A model generated the notes under the pieces. It worked only from the letters and a program-made list of their open reading frames with translations, searched no databases and was not told the DNA's origin. Both the position numbers and the translations under genes were made by a program. Shown here one piece after another: positions 17,491 to 25,326 of a stretch of 64,000 nt of DNA. How positions within the stretch are numbered: position 1 is the stretch's first letter; each line of letters opens with the position of its first letter. Source of the DNA: Salinivirga sp035268865 (GTDB taxonomy: Bacteria; Bacteroidota; Bacteroidia; Bacteroidales; Salinivirgaceae); assembly GCF_035268865.1 (NCBI RefSeq), contig NZ_DATFKB010000191.1, positions 1 through 64,000 of the forward strand. Reading direction: 5' to 3'.

Positions 17491-20436
17491 TCAAAGTAAC
17501 TGTCTGGGTTTTATAGCTTCATAAAGTGCTTTATGAATGCGGGTTCTGATGTCGTCTCTGATCAACTTCCGGTTGCTTGCATCTGGGTAAATCCGGTTAC
17601 TTAAAAATACATATAAAATTCCACTCTCCGGATCGCACCACAAATAAGTACCTGTAAAACCGCTATGACCGTAGCTTTCAAGGGGTATGCCCCAGAAAGT
17701 CGGTCCTAAGTGGCTTTTGCGGTATTCCGGTTTATCAAAACCTATACCGCGGCGATTATCTTGATGTGTAAAGCTGGCGCGGGTGAAAAACTCCACTGTA
17801 CTTTCACTGAAAAAGCGTTCATCGCCATAGGTGCCTTTATTCAAATATAACTGGCCAATTTTGGCTAAATCATTGGCCGAAGAAAATAAACCTGCATGGC
17901 CGCAAATACCACCAAGAATAGCTGCTCCCGGATCGTGAACGTACCCATGTACAAGTTGCTTGCGGAAAATAGTATCCTGTTCAGTAGGTATTGTGTTTCG
18001 TAAAGGAAAGTTTTTATGCGGATTAAAAGTAGCAGACATGCATTTCATTGGCTCGTAAAACGTTTTCTCCAGAAAATTTTCAAACTTCATTCCGCTGAGC
18101 GTTTCCACTATTTTGTACATGTAGTAATAACCGATATCACTATACTTATAGCCATTGCGCTCTCTTAACGGAAGCGTGTCAAGAATATGAAATAAAGTGT
18201 CGACAGCTGCCTGGGATGCAAACAGGTTTTTGGCAACCTCGATACTGTAAGTATCGCTCCTTTTTGTTGTGAAAAATTTGGGTTTATATTTTCCGGTTGA
18301 ATCGATCATTTGAGTGTAAAACGGATACCAGGCTTTTAAACGAGCCTGATGTGTTAAAACGTTAATGAGCTTGCGAGATCCGGGGTTAGAGCTGTCTGGT
18401 AAGGGGAGGTAGTCGCCAATGTGTTTTTGTAAATTCAATTCCTGGTTGCTATAGAAGTACATCAGAGCCGGCATGGTGGCTGCGATTTTAGTTACTGAGG
18501 CCAAATCATAAATATCATCGCGGCGTACAGGAAGTTGATTTTTGTAGGTATGATAACCATAGGCTTTATGAAAAAACACATCACCATGTCTGGCAGCCAG
18601 CACGACACAGCCCGGTGTTGCATTTGTCAATAAAGCCTCTTCGGCAATAGCATCTACCTTTGCTAATGCGCTTTTTCGGGCATTTACCATATCCGGATGC
18701 ACATAACCCAATCTGGTCTTTTTTAATTTGAATGCAGTACCGGTTGGATAACCTTCAATACTGACAGGTAATTTTCCTAATGCTTGCTGCCCGCCCATTA
18801 AAACCTGGGCTGCATAGTTACGTGTATATTCATTATCGTGATAGGTGATCAGTATTGATTGATAATCTTGCAGGCCCCTCATTTTTTTCAGGGCATAAGG
18901 ATTACCAAAATATACGAGTGAAGTTTGCTCAGCATTGGCCATACGCTCTATTGCTGATATTATATTGGCATTAATTCCATATTGCCTGTATGGCGAATTA
19001 CTGGTTTGCTGAACTGCTATAATTGTATTCGCATAGTTGCTTATACTTTTCCTTACGTTGGCTATTTCTTTTTCAGTAGCATTTTTACCAATAAAATACA
19101 AATCTGGTTTACAATAATCGTTTAATCTCAGATGAAACATATTGGCCTCTGTTTCACCTATTGTAACAACAGCAAGATTGTTAAGGGATTCGTTGCCAAG
19201 CGGTAAATGATTGTTATTGTTCCTGATGCAGGTTGTGGATTCCCTTGCGAACCAGTTGTTCAATTCATTTGTTTTTTCGGAATTCAGATCTTTCAGCAAA
19301 CCTCTTGTGTCGATAGGTTCAATTTTATCTAAACCAAGCCAGTATTTAGCAGCCAGCACTCTTTTGCATTTTTGGTTGATCAGTGATTCAGATAAGTCAC
19401 CATCTTTGATGGCTTTTTCTATGGCATGAATTGCTACTTCGGCGTCGGCCGGATAAAGCAGTACATCATTGCCTGCTTTGAGTGCCTCTATTTCAAGCTG
19501 ACCGGGTGCATAATAATCGGCTACTCCGCGCATATTTAGCGCATCGGTAAATACAAGCCCTTTAAAACCAAGTTTGTTTTTTAATAGCCCGGTAATTGTG
19601 GGTTTCGATATACTTGAAGGTCTGTTTTTTCTATTGTCAAGTGCATTTACCTGAAGATGGGCTACCATAATGCCATTTAAGCCAAGTCTGATTAAATGCT
19701 TATATGGAAAGAGTTCTACCTCATTTAGTCTTTTTAATTCATGGTTAATAACGGGTAAGCTATGATGTGAATCCGCATCGGTGTCGCCATGACCCGGAAA
19801 ATGTTTAGCTGTGACCAAAATTCTGCTGTCAATCATACCCTGCATATAGGAATATGATTTACGCAGCACTTTATGTTTATTTTCTCCAAACGAACGACTG
19901 TTAATGACAGGATTGTTCGGGTTGTTGTTGACATCCACCACAGGTGCAAAATTTATGTGTACACCCATGCGTCTGCATTGTCTGCCGATTTCGGTTCCCA
20001 TATCGTATATTAAACCATTATTGTCAGTAGCGCCAAGCATCATTTGCCGGGGAAAAGGCTCCACGCTGTCAAGGCGCATTGCTAATCCCCATTCAGCATC
20101 CATTGCAACCATAATTGGTGTTTTTGCCAGATCCTGATAGTGATTGGTTTGCAGCGCTTGTCTCACCGGACCTCCCTGAAAAAATATAATACCACCAATA
20201 TTATATTTTTTTACCAGACGGGTAATTTTACGTCTACTTTTTTCACTGTCGCGCGAACTTGTATTGACCATAATTAATTGGGCTATGCGCTGCTTAAGGG
20301 TTAATGATTCGAATACACTGTCCACCCAGTGGTAAGTTGTGTCAATAAAAACGTAATCGCCTTTTTGGATAGGTGCTGATTTGAGTGTCGGAACAGAGAA
20401 TAGAAACAACAAAAAGATAAGCAGGTAGCGCCTCAT
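17491..20436 (-). CDS. Glycoside hydrolase family 3 (NagZ-like) fused to a serine beta-lactamase-fold domain
   Basis: This exported two-enzyme protein probably acts on peptidoglycan. A signal peptide (1-20) leads into a GH3 beta-N-acetylglucosaminidase domain (about 35-370) with the NagZ-type loop KHFPGHGDTDADSH (211-224) and nucleophile Asp298 in FTDALNM. A GH3 C-terminal-like alpha/beta region (about 395-565) follows. The last part (about 590-981) is a class C/PBP4*-type serine hydrolase with SVTK (Ser647, Lys650), a tyrosine motif YSD (765-767) and HSG in GHSGFTG. Key residues of both enzymes are present, so both may be active. Such fusions occur in Bacteroidota, where they are thought to trim muropeptides. 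The beta-lactamase fold does not by itself imply drug resistance. Confidence 0.9.
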   Translation of the reverse strand: MRRYLLIFLLFLFSVPTLKSAPIQKGDYVFIDTTYHWVDSVFESLTLKQRIAQLIMVNTSSRDSEKSRRKITRLVKKYNIGGIIFFQGGPVRQALQTNHYQDLAKTPIMVAMDAEWGLAMRLDSVEPFPRQMMLGATDNNGLIYDMGTEIGRQCRRMGVHINFAPVVDVNNNPNNPVINSRSFGENKHKVLRKSYSYMQGMIDSRILVTAKHFPGHGDTDADSHHSLPVINHELKRLNEVELFPYKHLIRLGLNGIMVAHLQVNALDNRKNRPSSISKPTITGLLKNKLGFKGLVFTDALNMRGVADYYAPGQLEIEALKAGNDVLLYPADAEVAIHAIEKAIKDGDLSESLINQKCKRVLAAKYWLGLDKIEPIDTRGLLKDLNSEKTNELNNWFARESTTCIRNNNNHLPLGNESLNNLAVVTIGETEANMFHLRLNDYCKPDLYFIGKNATEKEIANVRKSISNYANTIIAVQQTSNSPYRQYGINANIISAIERMANAEQTSLVYFGNPYALKKMRGLQDYQSILITYHDNEYTRNYAAQVLMGGQQALGKLPVSIEGYPTGTAFKLKKTRLGYVHPDMVNARKSALAKVDAIAEEALLTNATPGCVVLAARHGDVFFHKAYGYHTYKNQLPVRRDDIYDLASVTKIAATMPALMYFYSNQELNLQKHIGDYLPLPDSSNPGSRKLINVLTHQARLKAWYPFYTQMIDSTGKYKPKFFTTKRSDTYSIEVAKNLFASQAAVDTLFHILDTLPLRERNGYKYSDIGYYYMYKIVETLSGMKFENFLEKTFYEPMKCMSATFNPHKNFPLRNTIPTEQDTIFRKQLVHGYVHDPGAAILGGICGHAGLFSSANDLAKIGQLYLNKGTYGDERFFSESTVEFFTRASFTHQDNRRGIGFDKPEYRKSHLGPTFWGIPLESYGHSGFTGTYLWCDPESGILYVFLSNRIYPDASNRKLIRDDIRTRIHKALYEAIKPRQLL

Positions 20437-20460
20437 AGCTATATTGGTTTAATAAAGCTA

Positions 20461-20468
20461 CAAATTTA
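20461..20468 (-). promoter_or_regulatory. Candidate -7 box for the GH3/serine hydrolase gene
   Basis: The minus strand reads TAAATTTG, a TAnnTTTG match, 24 bases before the ATG. A -33 TTTG at the ideal spacing is not visible. Confidence 0.35.
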
Positions 20469-20554
20469 ACTGCCTTTGCCGACAAATCATAGGGTATTTG
20501 AACCGTTTTACCTAAAAATTTGTTAATTTCGGATAAATCTAAATAATTAAAATT

Positions 20555-23500
20555 ATGGTACATTATCGAGTATTAGTTATAGCACTCATATTTGGACTTT
20601 TTCAGCAACTAAATGGTCAGGAAGCACGCTTAATGCGTTTCCCTGATTTTCACCAGAATAAGATTGTTTTTACTTATGCAGGTGACCTGTATGTGGCTGA
20701 CCGTGATGGCGGAGTCGCTCGTCGACTCACCAGTCACCCAGGATATGAAATGTTTGCGCGTTTCTCGCCTGATGGATCAAAAATTGCTTTTACAGGGCAA
20801 TATGATGGCAATACAGAAGTGTATGTAATGCCTGCTGAAGGGGGAACACCACAAAGACTTACTCATACAGCCACACTATCACGCGATGATGTGAGCGACA
20901 GGATGGGACCTAATAATATGGTAATGTCATGGACGCCCGACGGAAATAATATTGTATACCGAAGCCGGGGTATTTCATTCAACTCATTTGTCGGACATCT
21001 TTTTAAGGTTCCGGTCGAAGGTGGACTTTCTGAACGGTTGCCGCTCTCCACCGGTGGGTTTCATACATGGTCTGATGATGGCAACCAGCTGGCATTCAAT
21101 CGTGTGATGCGCGAATTTCGAACCTGGAAATATTATAAAGGTGGAATGGCCGATGATGTTTGGCTGTTTGACTTTAATACAAAAGAAACAAAACAGCTTA
21201 CAGATAATGTGGCACAGGATATTTTCCCGATGTGGTATAAAGGAGATGTTTATTTTGCCTCTGACCGCGACAGAACAATGAATCTATTCGTATATAAATC
21301 TGAAAGCGAGGAGATTGAGAAAATAACGGATTTTGATACCTATGATGTGAAATTTCCATCTTTAGGCACCGACGGAATCATATTCGAAAATGAGGGGTAT
21401 TTATACATCTATAATTTCACAGATAATGAAACCGAAAAGCTAAATATCCAAATAGATAATGACCAGGTTTACGGTCGTAAAGCATATATTGATGCTTCTG
21501 AGTTTGTCGACGATGTAAATATATCACCACGAGGAAACCGGGTAGTATTCGGAGCAAGAGGCGATATTTGGAGTGTGCCTGCCAAAGAAGGTGTGACCTA
21601 TAACCTGACACAATCTTCTGGTGATCACGACAGAGAACCGGCCTGGTCGCCTGATGGCAAATACCTGGCATGGATTTCGGATAAAACAGGAGAGGATCAA
21701 ATTTATATTCTTGAAAATAAGGAAGGTGCCAAACCTGAAAAATTGACGGACTTAAATACCTATATCTTTAATATCGATTGGTCGCCCAATAGTAAAATGC
21801 TTGCCTGGACCGATCAAAATTATAATCTAAGTTACATCGATATTGCTTCCAGAAATACAAAACAAGTGGTTCATGGCGATCATGGAAAAATATGGTCTTA
21901 CAACTGGAGCCCCGACTCAAAGTGGCTTACCTACACCAAACCACAAGAAAACGAAATGACTGTTATTCAGCTTTATAACCTTGAAGACGACAAACATTAT
22001 CCTGTAACAGAAAGTTGGTACGATGCCGGATCACCCATATTCTCGACTAAAGGTAAATACCTCTATTTTGTGTCTGCAAGAGATTTTAGCCCAACCTACA
22101 ACGATGTGGAATGGAACTATGCTTATAAAAACATGAACAGTATTTACATGGTGCCTTTGGCAAGATCCACTAAATCACCATTTGCACCAGAAAACAATAA
22201 AGTTAAAGTTGTAGAAGAAAATGGAAAATCTGAAAAAAGTGAAAACGAAGAAATCGTAATTGATACTGATGGTTTATCTGATCGTGTTGTAGATTTACCT
22301 GTAGAGCCGGCTTATTATTATAATTTACAGCCCTCTGAAGGTAAGTTGTATTACAACACAATGAAATCGGGCGATCGAAAGTATAAGCTTAAAATGTATG
22401 ATCTCGAAAAGAAAAAAGAGAAAGCAATTGGTGAGCAAATTTCTATGCAAATAACGGCCAATGGCAAAAAAGTACTTGTTCGTTACCATGGAAAATATTA
22501 TGTAGAAAAGCTCCCCGGTGGAAAACTCAAACCTCAAAACAAAGTTGACCAAAGTAAAATGAAGCTTTGGGTAGATAAAAAGGCAGAATGGGAGCAGATT
22601 TATACAGAAAGCTGGAGGCAAATGCGCGAGTTTTTCTATGCCAATAATATGCATGGTTTAGATTGGAAAGTAATACATGATAAGTATGCTAAACTGCTAC
22701 CCTGGGTTAATCATCGGAATGACCTTAATTACCTGATTGGCGAAATGATTGGTGAGTTGAATATTGGCCATGCTTATGTGAACGGAGGCGACCGTCCTGA
22801 TGTAGAGCGTATTAAAACCGGTTTGCTGGGAGCACAGATTACAGCAGATAAATCTGGTTACTTTAAAGTTGAGAAAATTTTAGATGGTGAAAATTGGCGG
22901 GATAAAGCACGCTCTCCGCTAACCCAGCCGGGAGCCGATGTCAAAGCAGGTGATTATATTTTGGCAGTTGATGATAATTCCACCAAAAATGTGCAGGATA
23001 TTTACAGCCTATTAACCGGAAAGGCCAATCAGGTGGTAGAATTAACTGTGAACAGTAAACCATCTGAAAATGGAGCCAAAGATATTCTCGCTAAAACAAT
23101 CGACGATGAATCTGAACTCTACTATTACAATTGGGTGCAAACCAATATCGAAAAGGTAAATGAGGCCACTAACGGACAGGTAGGCTATATTCATATCCCT
23201 GACATGGGCCCCAAAGGGCTGAATGAATTTGTAAAGCATTTCTATCCACAGCTAACCAAAAAAGCATTGATTATTGATGACAGGGGCAACGGTGGAGGTA
23301 ATGTTTCTCCAATGATTATGGAGCGTTTGCGCCGCGAATTAGTATTCTACAGTATGCGCCGCAATCAAAAATCGGTTGAGCCAAGTCCAAATCAAATAAT
23401 GGCCGGCCCAAAAGTATTGCTCATCAACAACTATTCTGCATCAGATGGTGACCTGTTTCCTTATCGTTTTAAATCGCATGAAACCGGACCGGTTATTGGC

Positions 23501-23785
23501 GTTCGCTCATGGGGTGGTGTTGTGGGTATAACAGGCTCTCTGCCATTTATCGACGGTGGGCAGCTACGCAAACCTGAATTTGCACCCTTTGCAAAAGATG
23601 GGAGCAAGTTTATTATTGAGGGACACGGCGTTGACCCTGATATTGTGATTGATAATGATCCTTACAAAGAATATATGGGAGAGGATGCGCAACTTCAGAA
23701 AGCTATCGAAGTTGTTTTGAAAAAGCTGGAAGAAAATCCGGTAGAAACACCAGAAATTCCACCTTTCCCGGACAAAAGCAAATAA
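20555..23785 (+). CDS. Exported tricorn-type S41 protease
   Basis: A large serine protease related to archaeal tricorn, which trims peptides; here it has a signal-like N-terminus (about 1-21, ending LNGQ) and is probably periplasmic. The region of about 30-530 holds two WD40/PD40-type propellers with repeated FSPDGSKIAF, WSPDGKYLAW and WSPDSKWLTY motifs that gate access to the active site. A PDZ-like domain follows (about 760-850), then the S41 catalytic core with DDRGNGGGN and NYSASDGD. His739 (GHAYV) and Ser963 fall almost exactly where tricorn has His746 and Ser965, and the length (1076) is close to tricorn's. Neighbours on both sides are on the opposite strand, so it is monocistronic, with a terminator immediately downstream. 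Confidence 0.93.
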   Translation: MVHYRVLVIALIFGLFQQLNGQEARLMRFPDFHQNKIVFTYAGDLYVADRDGGVARRLTSHPGYEMFARFSPDGSKIAFTGQYDGNTEVYVMPAEGGTPQRLTHTATLSRDDVSDRMGPNNMVMSWTPDGNNIVYRSRGISFNSFVGHLFKVPVEGGLSERLPLSTGGFHTWSDDGNQLAFNRVMREFRTWKYYKGGMADDVWLFDFNTKETKQLTDNVAQDIFPMWYKGDVYFASDRDRTMNLFVYKSESEEIEKITDFDTYDVKFPSLGTDGIIFENEGYLYIYNFTDNETEKLNIQIDNDQVYGRKAYIDASEFVDDVNISPRGNRVVFGARGDIWSVPAKEGVTYNLTQSSGDHDREPAWSPDGKYLAWISDKTGEDQIYILENKEGAKPEKLTDLNTYIFNIDWSPNSKMLAWTDQNYNLSYIDIASRNTKQVVHGDHGKIWSYNWSPDSKWLTYTKPQENEMTVIQLYNLEDDKHYPVTESWYDAGSPIFSTKGKYLYFVSARDFSPTYNDVEWNYAYKNMNSIYMVPLARSTKSPFAPENNKVKVVEENGKSEKSENEEIVIDTDGLSDRVVDLPVEPAYYYNLQPSEGKLYYNTMKSGDRKYKLKMYDLEKKKEKAIGEQISMQITANGKKVLVRYHGKYYVEKLPGGKLKPQNKVDQSKMKLWVDKKAEWEQIYTESWRQMREFFYANNMHGLDWKVIHDKYAKLLPWVNHRNDLNYLIGEMIGELNIGHAYVNGGDRPDVERIKTGLLGAQITADKSGYFKVEKILDGENWRDKARSPLTQPGADVKAGDYILAVDDNSTKNVQDIYSLLTGKANQVVELTVNSKPSENGAKDILAKTIDDESELYYYNWVQTNIEKVNEATNGQVGYIHIPDMGPKGLNEFVKHFYPQLTKKALIIDDRGNGGGNVSPMIMERLRRELVFYSMRRNQKSVEPSPNQIMAGPKVLLINNYSASDGDLFPYRFKSHETGPVIGVRSWGGVVGITGSLPFIDGGQLRKPEFAPFAKDGSKFIIEGHGVDPDIVIDNDPYKEYMGEDAQLQKAIEVVLKKLEENPVETPEIPPFPDKSK

Positions 23786-23793
23786 AACACAAT

Positions 23794-23822
23794 AGCCCGG
23801 TATACCATGCCGGGCTTTTTTT
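23794..23822 (+). terminator. Intrinsic terminator after the tricorn-type protease
   Basis: The halves AGCCCGG (23794-23800) and CCGGGCT (23810-23816) form a G+C-rich stem with a 9-base loop, followed by seven T. Confidence 0.9.
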
Positions 23823-23928
23823 AGTCTTGATTTAAAATCACAATAAATAACGGGGCTTAAATACCGCGGGGTACAAAATGCCCTGGTGTTGCATTAGTGC
23901 ATTAAATTTTAGCTACAGGGCCGTATTT

Positions 23929-24111
23929 TTATGCTCCAACAGCCTTGAGTGCCTCAAAAACCAAAAATGCAGGCCAAACAAGCGCTTTGAGAAACCCTAG
24001 TACACCCATCCAGAATGTAGTTGCATGACCAATAAAATAAATAGCTGCGCCAATTAGGCCAAGCCCATAAATGGCGTTTGAAGGTGCATTATTTCCATAA
24101 TTTTTACTCAT
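23929..24111 (-). CDS. Small conserved membrane protein, 60 residues
   Basis: A short N-terminus (MSKNYGNNAPSNAIYGLG) is followed by two hydrophobic helices (about 15-32 and 34-57) containing GAAIYFIGHATTFWMGVLG and LVWPAFLVFEAL. From memory, small membrane proteins of this pattern occur widely in bacteria without known function. The clean start, dense hydrophobic pattern and isolated position support a real gene. A 67-base gap separates it from the glycosyltransferase, which precedes it on the same strand. Confidence 0.75.
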   Translation of the reverse strand: MSKNYGNNAPSNAIYGLGLIGAAIYFIGHATTFWMGVLGFLKALVWPAFLVFEALKAVGA

Positions 24112-24178
24112 AACAGTATAATTTAGTGTTTGTCTAAAAATAAGAAAATTACAACTTAGTTGCCAATAAATTAGTGTA

Positions 24179-25198
24179 TTATTTCACTTGAGAGAAGCGC
24201 TTTTTCCCGCGAACAAAGAAGTTCCAAAGTATGCTGCCATTTAAAATTTCAGGATGGTAATTTGTTTTGCGCTTGCGTTGCAATTCATTGCGAATTGTTT
24301 TATAAGAAGGTTTTAGTTTGCAATATGCCTTACGTGCTTTAAATACCTGTAATGCAAAATTTGGTTTTAATTGAAGTACATACAACGCTGCGGAGAGTAA
24401 ATCTAATAAGAAACGAATGCGCATGGTCTTATTTAGCGATTTCTCAGGTAAGTTTTTATAAAGCAGTAGCAAATTATTTCGGTAGTTTAGAAATAGCTTG
24501 CGTGGTGAATTATTTGGCAGGGTTCCTCCGCCCAAATGGTAGACCGTTGATTCGGGGTAAGTCATTATTTCATAGCCACGGTTTTTTATGCGCCAGCAAA
24601 GGTCGATTTCCTCCATGTGGGCAAAAAATGTTCCGTCCAAACCGCCCATTGCTTTATACACATCTGATTTAATAAACAGGCACGCCCCCGTTGCCCAAAG
24701 CACTGTTGCCGGATCATCGTATTGGCCGTTGTCGGTTTCTACTTCATTAATAATTCGTCCTCGGCAAAACGGATAGCCATATTGGTCCAAATAGCCACCT
24801 GATGCACCCGCATATTCAAACATATCTTTATTGGCCCATGCTTTAATTTTTGGCTGGGCAGCCGCTATGGCCGGGTTTTTGTCCAGGTTTTCTATAATGG
24901 GTTCCAACCACCTTGGCGTAACCTCTACATCTGAATTAAGTAATACAAAATATGGATGTTCGCATTGCGCAAGTGCTTTGTTGTACCCTTCTGCAAAGCC
25001 GTAGTTCTTATTTAACTGTATGGTGCGTATACCTGGAAAATCTTTTTTTAGAACTTCCAGTGAATTATCTGTAGAGCCATTATCTGCAATAACAATATCA
25101 GCCAACTCCTCACTGGTGTTTTTAATAACCGATGGAAGATATTTTTGCAACATTTTCGCTCCATTCCAGTTTAAAATAACTACAGCAACTTTTTTCAT
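24179..25198 (-). CDS. Glycosyltransferase family 2 (WbbL/rhamnosyltransferase-like)
   Basis: A GT-A fold transferase that adds a sugar from a nucleotide-sugar donor, probably in surface polysaccharide or glycolipid synthesis. The N-terminus shows VAVVILNWNG, ADNGSTDNS, the YGFAEGYNKAL segment and the metal-binding LLNSDVEV. An acceptor-side EEIDLCWRIKNRGY motif lies near residue 200. The C-terminal 100 residues are basic with a hydrophobic stretch (LLDLLSAALYVLQL), fitting membrane association. Donor and acceptor cannot be read from the sequence, and no other polysaccharide genes are adjacent. Confidence 0.9.
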   Translation of the reverse strand: MKKVAVVILNWNGAKMLQKYLPSVIKNTSEELADIVIADNGSTDNSLEVLKKDFPGIRTIQLNKNYGFAEGYNKALAQCEHPYFVLLNSDVEVTPRWLEPIIENLDKNPAIAAAQPKIKAWANKDMFEYAGASGGYLDQYGYPFCRGRIINEVETDNGQYDDPATVLWATGACLFIKSDVYKAMGGLDGTFFAHMEEIDLCWRIKNRGYEIMTYPESTVYHLGGGTLPNNSPRKLFLNYRNNLLLLYKNLPEKSLNKTMRIRFLLDLLSAALYVLQLKPNFALQVFKARKAYCKLKPSYKTIRNELQRKRKTNYHPEILNGSILWNFFVRGKKRFSQVK

Positions 25199-25229
25199 AT
25201 CAAATAATCTAAATAGGGCATTTATTGGG

Positions 25230-25237
25230 CAAAAGTA
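25230..25237 (-). promoter_or_regulatory. Candidate -7 box for the glycosyltransferase gene
   Basis: The minus strand reads TACTTTTG, the same box as found ahead of mce, about 32 bases before the glycosyltransferase ATG. No clear -33 element is seen. Confidence 0.4.
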
Positions 25238-25251
25238 ATTTTTTTAGGCAG

Positions 25252-25259
25252 TATTTTTG
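25252..25259 (+). promoter_or_regulatory. Candidate -7 box for the RelA/SpoT gene
   Basis: The plus strand reads TATTTTTG, a TAnnTTTG match about 67 bases before the start codon. A weak TTG lies 24 bases upstream. It lies close to the oppositely oriented box at 25230, so the intergenic region looks like a compact divergent promoter. Confidence 0.4.
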
Positions 25260-25326
25260 ATTAATATTTCAAAAAGATATCTTATATTCAACGATATTCA
25301 AATAAAACAGGCAAAACAAATAGCGG

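Noticed and set aside
17491..20436. Antibiotic-resistance beta-lactamase
   Set aside because: The SxxK/YSD/HSG domain belongs to the class C/PBP4*-like serine hydrolase group and is fused to NagZ; nothing indicates drug hydrolysis.
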